From positions 1-48,963 of the forward strand of contig JAFAXQ010000154.1 in the NCBI GenBank assembly GCA_019240835.1: 48,963 nt of DNA, written 5' to 3'. The notes under the pieces are model-generated. The model saw only the letters and a program-made list of their open reading frames with translations, was not told where the DNA came from and ran no database searches. This document shows, one piece after another, positions 39,360 through 48,963 of this stretch. This DNA comes from Ktedonobacteraceae bacterium (GTDB taxonomy: Bacteria; Chloroflexota; Ktedonobacteria; Ktedonobacterales; Ktedonobacteraceae). Every line of letters starts with the position of its first letter. Position 1 is the first letter of the stretch. Made by a program: the position numbers and the translations under genes.

Positions 39360-40357
39360 AGAAGCTTATCAATAACGTCGAAGATGTCGTCGAGGATGCA
39401 CTAGCAGGTATGGCTACGGCACATGCCGACCTGCTGCGCGTTGACCTGCCGAGTCAAATCGTGGTACGCAGGAGCGCCCCTGTGTTGGGCAAAGTGGGCG
39501 TGCTCTCCGGTGGTGGTAGTGGGCACGAACCGATGCATGGCGGCTACGTTGGCGTGGGTATGCTGGATGCTGCATGTCCCGGTGCCATCTTTACCTCACC
39601 CGTTCCAGACCAGATGTTAGCTGCCACACGAGCAGTTGATGGCCAAGCAGGGGTGCTGCACATCGTGAAGAACTATACGGGCGATGTGCTAAACTTCGAG
39701 ATGGCCGCCGAACTAGCCGCGGCAGACGGCATCAAGATCGAGAGCGTAGTGACCAACGACGACGTAGCTGTGCAAGATAGTCTCTACACAGCAGGGCGTC
39801 GCGGCGTAGGTGTAACAGTACTGCTAGAGAAGATCGTCGGGGGGCTTGCGGAGACGGGCGCACCATTAGAGCAGGTAGCAGCCCTAGCCAGAAGAGTCAA
39901 CAGGCAGGGGCGTAGCATGGGTATGGCTCTCACTGCCTGCACTGTGCCAGCGGCAGGTAATCCCACCTTCGAGTTGAGCGAGGACGAGATGGAGATCGGT
40001 ATCGGCATTCATGGTGAGCCAGGGCGACGACGCCTCAAACTAGCCTCAGCCGCCCAAATCACCGAGATGCTAGCAACGCCGATCATCGAAGACCTTGAAC
40101 TCAAAGCAGGTGAACAGGTACTCGCCTTTGTGAACGGTATGGGCGGCACACCGCTCATCGAGCTATACATTGTCTACGACTCGCTTAACCGTATTTTAAC
40201 AGACAAAAACATCAAGATTGTACGCAATCTGATAGGCAGCTACATTACCTCATTGGAGATGGCAGGCTGTTCCATCACATTGCTACGCCTTGATGATGAG
40301 ATCACGCGCTATTGGGACGCACCTGTGTACACGCCCGCACTGCGCTGGGGTATGTAA
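39356..40357 (+). CDS. dhaK: Dihydroxyacetone kinase subunit DhaK
   Basis: [53 protein letters not shown]. Confidence 0.97.
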   Translation: MKKLINNVEDVVEDALAGMATAHADLLRVDLPSQIVVRRSAPVLGKVGVLSGGGSGHEPMHGGYVGVGMLDAACPGAIFTSPVPDQMLAATRAVDGQAGVLHIVKNYTGDVLNFEMAAELAAADGIKIESVVTNDDVAVQDSLYTAGRRGVGVTVLLEKIVGGLAETGAPLEQVAALARRVNRQGRSMGMALTACTVPAAGNPTFELSEDEMEIGIGIHGEPGRRRLKLASAAQITEMLATPIIEDLELKAGEQVLAFVNGMGGTPLIELYIVYDSLNRILTDKNIKIVRNLIGSYITSLEMAGCSITLLRLDDEITRYWDAPVYTPALRWGM

Positions 40358-40375
40358 ACAATTTTCGTAGGGACC

Positions 40376-40407
40376 CGATTTATCGTGCCCACGATTTATC
40401 GCGCCCA
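40376..40407. repeat. Two tandem 16-bp units (CGATTTATCGTGCCCA / CGATTTATCGCGCCCA)
   Basis: 40376-40391 and 40392-40407, 15 of 16 identical. Confidence 0.85.
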
Positions 40408-40427
40408 GGGGGAGGGGAAAAGTAGTC

Positions 40428-41057
40428 ATGACCAACAAAGACATCATACGCTGGCTAGATTGTATAGCAGACGAGCTAAAAGCAAAAGCAGACTACCTCA
40501 CACAACTGGACTCGCCCATAGGGGATGCAGATCATGGCACCAACATGGAGCGTGGTTTTAGCGCCGTTCATGCTAAATTTCCAACCATGACAGCAATGGA
40601 TATAGCGACCCAATTGAAGACAGTCGGCACAACCCTTGTCTCAACTGTAGGTGGGGCGAGTGGACCGTTGTACGGTACAGCATTTCTGCGAGCGGGAGGC
40701 GCAGTCGCGGGCAAGCAAGAACTGATAGCAAGCGATATCGTTGCCATGCTCGAGGCATTCCTGGGTGGTATCACAGCGCGAGGCAAAGCACAAGTGGGAG
40801 AGAAAACGATGGTGGATGCCTTGACGCCAGCTCTCCATATGGCAAAGCAAGAGCTAGACCAGGGGGCGAGTATCGCAGACATGACGGCCAAGGCGGCTGC
40901 GGCTGCTGAAGAAGGGATGAAGGCGACGATTCCGATGCTGGCAACAAAGGGCCGTGCTAGCTATCTCGCAGAGCGCAGTATCGGTCATCAAGACCCAGGT
41001 GCAACATCAAGCTGGATCATGCTGCGCTGCTTGGCTGAGGTTTGTGCAGAGCAGTAG
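40428..41057 (+). CDS. dhaL: Dihydroxyacetone kinase subunit DhaL
   Basis: LDSPIGDADHGTNMERGFSAV, GASGPLYGTAFLRAG, RSIGHQDPGATSS. Confidence 0.97.
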   Translation: MTNKDIIRWLDCIADELKAKADYLTQLDSPIGDADHGTNMERGFSAVHAKFPTMTAMDIATQLKTVGTTLVSTVGGASGPLYGTAFLRAGGAVAGKQELIASDIVAMLEAFLGGITARGKAQVGEKTMVDALTPALHMAKQELDQGASIADMTAKAAAAAEEGMKATIPMLATKGRASYLAERSIGHQDPGATSSWIMLRCLAEVCAEQ

Positions 41058-41068
41058 GGAGAACATCA

Positions 41069-43690
41069 ATGACAGTGGCACTCGTCATTGTCTCGCACAG
41101 CGCTCAACTTGCGAGCGGTGTTGCCGAACTTGCACGCCAGACGACAAAAGGAGCAGTACCCATTATCCCTACTGGAGGCGTCGGTCAGGTAGATGACAGC
41201 AATGGCGACATTCTGGGGACATCTGCCGACGTTATCCTAGCAGCTATTCAATCCGTTGCCGGGCCAGACGGAGTCCTAGTGCTGTTCGACATGGGCAGTG
41301 CGTTGCTATCCACTGAGATGGCTCTTGAACTGCTTGATGAGCAGCAGCGTGCAACTGTTGTGCTGACCTATGCCCCACTGGTAGAAGGAACCATCGCCGC
41401 CGCTGTAGAAGCTTCTTTAGGACGCTCACTCACGGATGTGAAACGAGCGGCGGAACAGACAGCACAAGTCGAGCAACTCAGAAAACTGAAACCGATAACA
41501 CAGGACGAGACTATAGCGGAGCAGACAGCGCAGCCCGAGACCATACCTATGGTGGGCGAGGTACATGAGATCAGCCTGACACTGCGCAATCCGGCAGGGC
41601 TGCACATGCGACCAGCCAGTCTGTTTGTGCAGACCGCCGCTCGCTTTCGGGCGACCATTCACGTGCAAACACGCGGAAAACAGGCAGATGCCACCAGCAT
41701 TATGAGCGTGCTCTCTCTAGGTGCCCGCCAAGGAGACACCATCGTGCTGCGTGCCACTGGAGCGGACGCTCAGGCCGCGCTAGCGGAGATGATTACGCTC
41801 GTGCATGCCGACTTCTATGAAACTCCCTCCGCTCCATCGACTGCAAACAGCGTTTCTCAGTCCTCCCTTGCCACTGCTACCTCTACCCCGCAGCAGCCCA
41901 ATACATGGCAAGGGATCTCAGCCTCGGCTGGCGTCGCCATTGGCCCAGCGTTCCTCTACACATCAACTGTGCTAGACTTGAGTACAGTGCAGCAACGTAC
42001 TATTGCAGCCACATCCATTGCTACAGAGCAGCAACGACTACAAGAGGCACTGCAGGCTGCAGCTCATGAACTGGACTCACTAGCGCAGCACCTGCAGAAC
42101 CGTGCAGGAAAAGCAGAGGCCGCTATCTTTGTAGCACAGGCTCTGATAGTGCGCGACCCCGCATTGCACGAGACTGCAACACACCTAATTGAAGATCAGC
42201 ACCTCGACGCCTCTTCTGCTCTTACGCTAGCAGCAGAACAGTATGCCTCCCAACTTGCAAAACTGGATAACCCTGTGTTAGCAGCCAGGGCTGCCGATGT
42301 GCGTGACGCAACTAGTCGAGCCGTGCAACGTCTGGGCGGCCCACACGCAGTACAGCAAGACCTCAGTAGCTTAAGCAAACCCATTATTCTCGTTGCCCGT
42401 GACCTCACTCCGTCAGACACCGCACAACTGCACCCCGAAATCGTGCTGGGCATCTGTACCACGCAGGGAGGTGCAACCTCCCACGCCGCAATTCTCGCAC
42501 GCGCACTAGGTATACCTGCCATCGCCGGACTCGATGAATCGCTCCTGGAACGTATTCACTCCAATGACGAACTAGGCTTGGATGCCGACGCGGGCCTGCT
42601 CTACCTGCATCCCAGCGACGAGCTACGCAATACACTCACACAGCGCATTACTGAGCGGCGACAGCAGCAGAGCGCGCTAAAAGCAGCAGCACAGAGCAAC
42701 ATGGCTCCCTTGACGATTGAGGGCAGGCGCATTCTGCTACGAGCGAATGTGGGCAGCGAAGCAGAGGCCGAGGCAGCAAGGCTGTGGGGAGCCGAGGGTA
42801 TAGGCTTGTTGCGCACCGAGTTTCTCTTCGCAGGTGCCACTACTCTACCGGATGAGCAAGAGCAGCGCACACACTACACACGCGTCTTTCAAGCATTTCG
42901 TGGAGACCGCGAAGCCTCTACAGTAGGACCTATCGTCGTACGCACGCTTGACGCTGGAGCCGATAAACCGCTACCAGCGCTGCAACAAATCATCGGCACT
43001 ACCACAGAAGCTAATCCGGCACTGGGATTGCGTGGCATCCGTATCCACCTCGCCCATCAGCATTTGCTCAAGCAGCAACTCCGCGCTCTGCTGCTTGCAG
43101 CTAGTGATACGGGAGTCGAGTTACACATCATGTTCCCCATGATGAGCACCGTCGAGGAGCTACGCACGATCCGCACCCTCTTCACGGACGTGCAGGCAGA
43201 ACTGACACAACGTCAGGCTCTCACACCCCCTGCTTCCTCACACATTCCTCTCGGCATCATGATTGAGGTACCAGCCGCCGCTGTGATGACCACCGAACTG
43301 GCGGAGCTTGCCGACTTCTTCAGCATCGGTGCCAACGACCTCCTACAATACACTCTGGCCGCCGACCGTACCAACACCGCCGTTGCCACTCTCTACAATC
43401 CCATGCAGCCTGCTCTCTTGCGGCTCATCCAACAGATAGCCAACGCTGGACACCGTGCAGGCAAACCTGTAGCCGTCTGCGGCGAGATCGCTAGTGATCC
43501 CCACCTCGCCCCTCTACTCGTTGCGCTCGGCGTTGACGAGCTAAGTATGACTCCCACTGCTCTGCCAGCAATCAGAACTGCTCTGACAGGTCGAACCGCT
43601 CAGGAATTAGCGGTGTTGGCGGAGAGGGCTGTTAATGCTAAGACGGTGGCGGAAGTGGAGGCGATTTGCGCAGCTAAGTGGCTAACTTAG
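41069..43690 (+). CDS. dhaM: DhaM-HPr-Enzyme I fusion (PEP-dependent dihydroxyacetone phosphotransferase)
   Basis: N-term TVALVIVSHSAQLASGVAEL...LFDMGSALLSTEMA (DhaM EIIA-like), HPr RNPAGLHMRPASLFVQTA, EI TTQGGATSHAAILARALGIPAIAG and complete C-terminal PEP-binding domain. Confidence 0.93.
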   Translation: MTVALVIVSHSAQLASGVAELARQTTKGAVPIIPTGGVGQVDDSNGDILGTSADVILAAIQSVAGPDGVLVLFDMGSALLSTEMALELLDEQQRATVVLTYAPLVEGTIAAAVEASLGRSLTDVKRAAEQTAQVEQLRKLKPITQDETIAEQTAQPETIPMVGEVHEISLTLRNPAGLHMRPASLFVQTAARFRATIHVQTRGKQADATSIMSVLSLGARQGDTIVLRATGADAQAALAEMITLVHADFYETPSAPSTANSVSQSSLATATSTPQQPNTWQGISASAGVAIGPAFLYTSTVLDLSTVQQRTIAATSIATEQQRLQEALQAAAHELDSLAQHLQNRAGKAEAAIFVAQALIVRDPALHETATHLIEDQHLDASSALTLAAEQYASQLAKLDNPVLAARAADVRDATSRAVQRLGGPHAVQQDLSSLSKPIILVARDLTPSDTAQLHPEIVLGICTTQGGATSHAAILARALGIPAIAGLDESLLERIHSNDELGLDADAGLLYLHPSDELRNTLTQRITERRQQQSALKAAAQSNMAPLTIEGRRILLRANVGSEAEAEAARLWGAEGIGLLRTEFLFAGATTLPDEQEQRTHYTRVFQAFRGDREASTVGPIVVRTLDAGADKPLPALQQIIGTTTEANPALGLRGIRIHLAHQHLLKQQLRALLLAASDTGVELHIMFPMMSTVEELRTIRTLFTDVQAELTQRQALTPPASSHIPLGIMIEVPAAAVMTTELAELADFFSIGANDLLQYTLAADRTNTAVATLYNPMQPALLRLIQQIANAGHRAGKPVAVCGEIASDPHLAPLLVALGVDELSMTPTALPAIRTALTGRTAQELAVLAERAVNAKTVAEVEAICAAKWLT

Positions 43691-43875
43691 GAGCCATACC
43701 ATTTTGCTTTGAGAGCACGGTGTGCGCTTATCTGAAACAGCCTCGAGTGCAACTCGTCAATTATCACATAGAATAGCTCTTGCATATGGCGCTATTGTTG
43801 TGCTATGATAACACTACGGAACCACAAACGCAACAGGATCGTACAGTCATCGCTAAGAGGGCCTAATAGGCCTTA

Positions 43876-43955
43876 GAAACTGTCTGAAAATGTGCTTGAC
43901 TGTCGTTGCTCATGCCCCTTCTGGAGCCACTTGAGATGACTTTTCAGACAGTTTC
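43876..43955. mobile_element. 80-bp MITE-like element with TTA target-site duplication
   Basis: Perfect 15-bp TIRs GAAACTGTCTGAAAA ... TTTTCAGACAGTTTC, flanked by TTA at 43873-43875 and 43956-43958. Confidence 0.75.
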
Positions 43956-44256
43956 TTATATCAAATCCGGTTAATCAGTGTACATTCACATAACGGCAAG
44001 TTGGCTTCTCAAGCCGATTGTGTCAGCCGAATGTATAGTAATCATCAGGATTCGATATTATTCAGAATCTTGCGAGTGTGTCCAGATTTTGACGAACAGT
44101 GGGTATTGGCTTTTATATCTGAGAGTAATACTTGTAGTGTAACCTGCCCGCAAACCTCAATATGAGATATCTCGTTACAGAGATCAACTTGAGTAGATGC
44201 TAAGCAGAGGGTGATGCTACCAAGTCAAATATGATGCTTTACAGTAGGAGAATTTT

Positions 44257-44700
44257 ATGTTCAATCTGAAGTCTATGGCAACACAACTTAACCGTCGTAG
44301 GATATTATTAGGTGGATGGGCAGGAGCGGTAGGGACATTATTTACTCTTGGCGTGTCTTCGCCTGCACGGGCGGCAAGTAGACCAGCGTCTCATTGGGGA
44401 ACATTTACCAAGGGCAATCCTTTAAGCTATTGCCAACACTTTGCAAAGGAAGCTCTCCAGAGTATTGGTTGCACGATTGCAGCTTCAGATAACTTTCTTA
44501 TTATTGGTACGAGCGGCGATGTATCTGCTAGTGTAACCCTTGTGCCGCTTAGTACTTACAAAACATATATAATTGTGATAGCAAACTCAAGTGATTATGA
44601 AGTTGCAGCGAAGGCAAGAAGTGATATTAGGTCATATATTCAGAAACAGCAGGTTATTGACTATGGTACTAGGTTGAATCCAGTCAAGGAGAGAGTGTAA
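44257..44700 (+). CDS. Secreted hypothetical protein with Tat-like signal
   Basis: LNRRRILLGGWAGAVGTLFTLGVSSPARAAS twin-arginine-type leader. Confidence 0.65.
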   Translation: MFNLKSMATQLNRRRILLGGWAGAVGTLFTLGVSSPARAASRPASHWGTFTKGNPLSYCQHFAKEALQSIGCTIAASDNFLIIGTSGDVSASVTLVPLSTYKTYIIVIANSSDYEVAAKARSDIRSYIQKQQVIDYGTRLNPVKERV

Positions 44701-44705
44701 ATCGG

Positions 44706-44756
44706 GGCTTACGGCTCATTAGGAACAGAAGCTTGGGATAGGAAGTAGGATAAAAC
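44706..44756 (+). repeat. Approx. 50-bp direct repeat, copy 1
   Basis: GGCTTACGGCTCATTAGGAACAGAAGCTTGGGATAGGAAGTAGGATAAA, matches 47711-47758. Confidence 0.7.
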
Positions 44757-44776
44757 AGCAAGGAGGACACATCCTT

Positions 44777-45475
44777 ATGGAGCAACAAGAGCAAAGGCCC
44801 AAGCGACGTCTACCTTCATGGAAGATCTATAGCGTTGCCAAGCAGGTTTCGGAGGTAACGATTTGGATATGGACAGCTGTTATCGTAGCTCTGCTTGTTC
44901 AGATCATACCTGCTTACTTGTTCGCTAACATCAAGGATAACACGGCTTGGGGTTTCACGACCTCTTGGCTCCAAAACACACACCTTGTCTTCCCTTGGAA
45001 TGTTTTGAGAACGCTTGTTGAAGCTGCCGCTCTTCTTCTTATTGTTGTTACCTTTTTGGCATGGGTGATCAAGTACAGCCTACAAAATGCGAATCCAGAT
45101 GCCTTCGACAAACTTGGTCAACTTGTTAGAGTGCTTCAACAAGACTCGTCGCAGTTGGAGTCACTTCAGCAACAGTTCCAACAGCAACTTCAAAAGCAAG
45201 ATGCTTGTATTGAGGCATTGGAGCGCATCTCCAACTTGCTTCAACAGGCTCCTACTTCCTCTAGCTTGCTGGGATTGCAGGTGTTATCTCAGCAACAATA
45301 TGCCTTGCAAAAGGAATTCTCTCGTCTGCTGCAGAATATAGAGACGAGAACCTCCGAACAAGCGCAGTGGTTAGGTGATCTCTATCAACAAGATCAACAG
45401 ACACAGGAAAAGATCTCGGACAGTTTGGGGAAGATCTCTGTTCTCCTTGAGCAAATGCGAGACAGTCTGATGTAA
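44777..45475 (+). CDS. Membrane protein with two TM segments and C-terminal coiled coil
   Basis: Hydrophobic VTIWIWTAVIVALLVQIIPAYLF and AAALLLIVVTFLAWVI, then Gln-rich heptad-like region. Confidence 0.6.
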   Translation: MEQQEQRPKRRLPSWKIYSVAKQVSEVTIWIWTAVIVALLVQIIPAYLFANIKDNTAWGFTTSWLQNTHLVFPWNVLRTLVEAAALLLIVVTFLAWVIKYSLQNANPDAFDKLGQLVRVLQQDSSQLESLQQQFQQQLQKQDACIEALERISNLLQQAPTSSSLLGLQVLSQQQYALQKEFSRLLQNIETRTSEQAQWLGDLYQQDQQTQEKISDSLGKISVLLEQMRDSLM

Positions 45476-45506
45476 ACACGCGAAGAGCGATCAGGAAGGA
45501 GAGAGA

Positions 45507-47387
45507 GTGCAAACCTGTAGACGCTGCCATACGTCAGACCATCCCAATACAGCCAAATTTTGCTCTAAATGCGGAGGCCCTTTAAAGCCGTCCAGGAGGA
45601 AGGAATTTCCGGACCTCTCTCCTTCAGATCTGCCTCATCTGCACACTGGGGGCATGGCTGGCGCACTTACAGCAACTCCGTTGCTCTTGCTCACCGTTGC
45701 TATTCTTATGCTTCTCAGTCCTAGCTTGCTCTTCCCTCGAGACGCTTCTGGCTCCTCCAGAGTAGTTCTGCCACCACCAGCACAACTCTGTCGTCTAAAA
45801 GGTGTAGACTTGGGGAAAGTGCAGCCGGGAAAGAGGGTCTTGAGTGCAATTACTTTTAGCAATTGCGGGGAGCAGCCTTTGGTCTGGCAAGAACTAGGGG
45901 TCGACTTCTCCTGGCTGAAGCTTAACAAGAGTAGTGGTACTCTTGCTCCCAACAGGACTGAGCACATTTCCTTCACTGCGATTGTTCCATTATCTGAACT
46001 GGGGCTCCTCTCTGTTCCTGTAACGATCATCCCTGCTGTCGGTCAGTCCCAGCAGGCAACGGTCACCATGACGGTAGTTTCGCTTCCACCATCACCAGCG
46101 CAACTCTGTGAGGTAAAAGATGTAGACTTAGGGCAGGTAGAGATAGGACGAAGTATCTCAGGCACCATTCCGATCGGCGACTGTGGGGGACAGCCGCTCC
46201 AGTGGAGCATCCAGCAGAAGGACGGCTGGGGTGGAGTTTCTATTAATAACAGCAATGGTACCGTGGTCCCCAACGGCGGTGGTCAAATTTCAGTAACTGC
46301 TCGTGTGGGTTCAGAGCATGCTGGAAAATACCGTACCAGCATCTCCATCACCTCCAACGGAGGGACTCAAGCGGTAACAGTTTCTGTTGAGATAGTTCAG
46401 ACAGCGCCGCCACCTGCTCAGCTTTGTCATGTGCAAGGTGTAGACTTGGGACAAGTACGGCTAGGACAAAGTGTCACAGGCACAGTTACCTTCGGCAATT
46501 GCGGAGGTCAACCTTTGACTTGGCAGGGGCAAGGGGATGGTTCATCGTGGTTGCAGCTTAGTAAACCCAGCAACGGTACGATAGCCCCCAACGGAACAGA
46601 CCAGATTCCCTTCACAGCCACAGCTAGCACATCTGCCCAGGGACTCGTCTCTGCAACCGTTACGATTATCCCTGCTGTCGGTCAACCGCAGCAAGCAGTC
46701 GTCTCCATGACAGTCGTTCCGCTGCGACCCAGGCTGGTCGTCACGTCGAGTACAATAGATGTATTCCAAGAATTACAGAAGAGACCGTCACAGCAGACAT
46801 GGTGTTTCCTTACTGATCTTGATGGGTTGGAATGCACGCTTTCGCTCAGCAATACAGGAGATGCGGCTGATTCCTGGAAAACAACTCAGGGAACAACAAC
46901 TCCACCGTCAGGCGTGCTACCGGTGGGAGCAACGAATCAGCCCATAACAGTCTTTTTAGGAGTGTATTATTGTACCAGCTCGTCGTCCATCATCACAGTC
47001 CAAGGGCAAGCTAATAGCGTCAGTGTGCAGATAACGGATTGTCCAGTGCTGCAGCCGCATCGCATTGCCGCAACAGCGGGCGCATGTACGTATCACTACT
47101 TGCCACCGCAGGGCCCGTTGCAGTTGGGGGGATACTATTGGGCCTGCACAGTTCTGCTTACCAACCTAGTAAAGGCTACTTGGTTTGATACAGGTACCAC
47201 CACCTCCTGGCATACAACCAGTGGAACAACAAAGCCACCGTCAGGCATACTGACAGCAGGAGCAACGAATCAGCCTATAGAAGCAGACATCTATAATGGG
47301 TGTAGCACCTCCATCACGATCCAAGGGGAAGCTAATAGTGTCACTGTGCAGGTAGGGAATTGTGGGCCACCACCAGTCGCCAAGTGA
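45507..47387 (+). CDS. Zinc-ribbon, TM-anchored protein with tandem Ig/BACON-like repeats
   Basis: CRRCHTSDHPNTAKFCSKCGGPL zinc ribbon; TM GALTATPLLLLTVAILMLLSPSLLF; three PAQLC-VxGVDLGxVxxG repeats and two TTTPPSG-L-AGATNQPI repeats. Confidence 0.72.
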   Translation: MQTCRRCHTSDHPNTAKFCSKCGGPLKPSRRKEFPDLSPSDLPHLHTGGMAGALTATPLLLLTVAILMLLSPSLLFPRDASGSSRVVLPPPAQLCRLKGVDLGKVQPGKRVLSAITFSNCGEQPLVWQELGVDFSWLKLNKSSGTLAPNRTEHISFTAIVPLSELGLLSVPVTIIPAVGQSQQATVTMTVVSLPPSPAQLCEVKDVDLGQVEIGRSISGTIPIGDCGGQPLQWSIQQKDGWGGVSINNSNGTVVPNGGGQISVTARVGSEHAGKYRTSISITSNGGTQAVTVSVEIVQTAPPPAQLCHVQGVDLGQVRLGQSVTGTVTFGNCGGQPLTWQGQGDGSSWLQLSKPSNGTIAPNGTDQIPFTATASTSAQGLVSATVTIIPAVGQPQQAVVSMTVVPLRPRLVVTSSTIDVFQELQKRPSQQTWCFLTDLDGLECTLSLSNTGDAADSWKTTQGTTTPPSGVLPVGATNQPITVFLGVYYCTSSSSIITVQGQANSVSVQITDCPVLQPHRIAATAGACTYHYLPPQGPLQLGGYYWACTVLLTNLVKATWFDTGTTTSWHTTSGTTKPPSGILTAGATNQPIEADIYNGCSTSITIQGEANSVTVQVGNCGPPPVAK

Positions 47388-47547
47388 ATTTAAAGTGTAG
47401 TCCACCTTTTGACCAGTCAGAGGCGAACATCTCGTTGGATTAAGAGACTGGCTAGAGGAAAAGTGATGCATAGCATCGCTGAACGTATTCTGTGCGTTAT
47501 CGAACAAGTGCCACATACTTGGATAGACAGAGGAAAGAAGGAAAGAA

Positions 47548-47745
47548 ATGGCAAATCATGAGCATCTTGATCTCATCAAACAGGGCGTAGACGTTTGGGG
47601 AACTCCGTCAGATTTGAGTCAAACGACAGTTGCACATGTGACAATTCATGACAGCTTCCGTGACACTGAGCCAGCACTCTCACTTTGGCAGAAAGTACGG
47701 TATTGTCTGAGGTTTACGGCTCATAGGGACAGAAGCTTGGAATAG
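47548..47745 (+). pseudogene. Remnant resembling the N-terminus of a pentapeptide-repeat-type protein
   Basis: MANHEHLDLIKQGVDVW resembles common MAN-EHL-LKQGV-VWN leaders; no repeats follow before stop. Confidence 0.4.
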
Positions 47746-47758
47746 CAAGTAGGATAAA
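47711..47758 (+). repeat. Approx. 50-bp direct repeat, copy 2
   Basis: GGTTTACGGCTCATAGGGACAGAAGCTTGGAATAGCAAGTAGGATAAA. Confidence 0.7.
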
Positions 47759-47818
47759 TAGGCTATCTGAGAAGCAGAAGAGATGGGCAAGTAGGGCTAT
47801 TTATGCCCCTCTCCGTGT

Positions 47819-48949
47819 TCATCCACGGTTCTGCTCATACAATCTCTCTTTGAATTCTCTTACTGCCTTCACGTCATCATAGCCTTTCTCGGTCAGTTTC
47901 AGCATATGGATGTTTATTTTCGTGAACACGAGCGGTGATTGTAATTGTTTCGTCATCCTCTCATAAAAATCAGACAGTGCCATCATAGATGCTTCTACCT
48001 CATCCATAATGAGGTAAGCCTGCGCGTAGTCCAAAGGTATCCACGCATCCAGATAGTTATTGTTATCCTGCTTTATTTGCTTCTCTATTTCCTCTTGCAT
48101 GCTCATCGTCTTCTTTCCCAACCCTAACTCTATGCATCCATTAGTTTTCTCTTCCAGTATGTCGCTCAAGGTATGGATACAAAAATCTGTACCATCTCCA
48201 TATGCCTTCCCCAAATTCTTCGCAATCCTATATGATGTGTCTATGGTTCTTTCAAAGTTGTAGCTATCGCCATCTTTTGCATAAGAGCGTGCTAAATAGG
48301 CAGTGACAAGGCCCGATAATTGCCTACTCGTCTCAAATGTGTAGTCACGAGCTTGTTCTAAATACCTGATTGCCTCTTTATGGTTGCCTGTTCTCGAATA
48401 ACCTGTACCTATACCCATACAAGCGAGAGCTAAGCCTACTGGATCACCTATCTCTTCCGCAATCTCGCGCATCGTATTGAATGAACGAGTAGCTTCTGCC
48501 TCGTTTCTTTCCTCTACATACACCATGCCCTTCAGCCGCAAAAGCTGTACATAGAGCTTGTTGTACCTTGTTTCCTGTCTTGCTTGATGAGAAGTATAGA
48601 CACGTATATACGTAAATAAATTGTCGAGCCTTTCAATATTCTTAGTAACGACAGGAAAAGAAGCTGTCTGTCTCAATATCCACGCATTATCAATAAGAGC
48701 CTCAATCGCATCTAACGTCTCGTCGTAGAGGTACTTCCCTTTTCCTGGCAACGTAGTAGGATCAAAAGGGTCATACTCACTCAAACCCACTTTCCAGAGG
48801 GGAATATCTAAGATATCACATAAGCGGCGAAGTGTCTGAGAATCAGCAATATACTTTATACCGCGTTCAACATCAGATACGTAACGTACACTTACTCCAA
48901 TCCCACCGCCTGCTTGGGGCCATTTCTCAGCTAATTGTGCCTGTGTCAT
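47819..48949 (-). CDS. XRE-family HTH regulator with TPR-like domain; 5' end probably beyond window
   Basis: MTQAQLAEKWPQAGGGIGVSVRYVSDVERGIKYIADSQTLRRLCDILDIPLWKVG HTH; TPR-like ALACMGIGTGYSRTGNHKEAIRYLEQA; frame open to the window edge. Confidence 0.75.
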   Translation of the reverse strand: MTQAQLAEKWPQAGGGIGVSVRYVSDVERGIKYIADSQTLRRLCDILDIPLWKVGLSEYDPFDPTTLPGKGKYLYDETLDAIEALIDNAWILRQTASFPVVTKNIERLDNLFTYIRVYTSHQARQETRYNKLYVQLLRLKGMVYVEERNEAEATRSFNTMREIAEEIGDPVGLALACMGIGTGYSRTGNHKEAIRYLEQARDYTFETSRQLSGLVTAYLARSYAKDGDSYNFERTIDTSYRIAKNLGKAYGDGTDFCIHTLSDILEEKTNGCIELGLGKKTMSMQEEIEKQIKQDNNNYLDAWIPLDYAQAYLIMDEVEASMMALSDFYERMTKQLQSPLVFTKINIHMLKLTEKGYDDVKAVREFKERLYEQNRG

Positions 48950-48963
48950 ATTAGCTGCCTCGC

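Noticed and set aside
47758-47823. 19-aa ORF (MNTERGINSPTCPSLLLLR) overlapping the stop of the 47819 regulator by ATGA, as a peptide partner
   Set aside because: Too short, and overlaps the probable terminator hairpin GGGC-ATAAATA-GCCC; no further support.
1-48963. CRISPR array
   Set aside because: No regularly spaced direct repeats of 24-40 bp were seen in the window; IscB here is not CRISPR-linked.

Overview
The window looks like a chromosomal segment of a Ktedonobacteria/Chloroflexota-type bacterium (inference from protein style and gene content; no database search was run). Housekeeping and metabolic content: 3' part of tRNA-Pro(CGG), HNH nuclease, GH57 glycosidase, ffh, parA/parB, a YchF-type GTPase, ada, modAB with a convergent modC, and a glpK-glpD-dhaK-dhaL-dhaM(HPr-EI) operon. 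Accessory content: (i) tandem paralogous ATP-grasp genes with duplicated leaders, next to an FAD monooxygenase; (ii) an island at about 18.6-22.2 kb with a truncated TnpB remnant, an HTH gene with operator-like inverted repeats, and an apparently catalytically intact IscB with an upstream omegaRNA-like region, abutting ychF; (iii) a cytochrome P450 preceded by a decayed copy of the modA promoter and signal-peptide region; (iv) an XRE-TPR regulator followed by a 30-aa peptide ORF, a HAD-like protein, a Cys-rich GRDP-like protein and a short ThiF-like ORF; (v) an 80-bp MITE-like element with 15-bp terminal inverted repeats and TTA target-site duplication; (vi) a response regulator with the phospho-acceptor Asp replaced by Gly. 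Four convergent gene pairs share long bidirectional terminator-like palindromes. The best candidates for follow-up are the IscB/omegaRNA locus, the XRE-TPR/peptide locus (27.1-30.6 kb) and the ATP-grasp pair.
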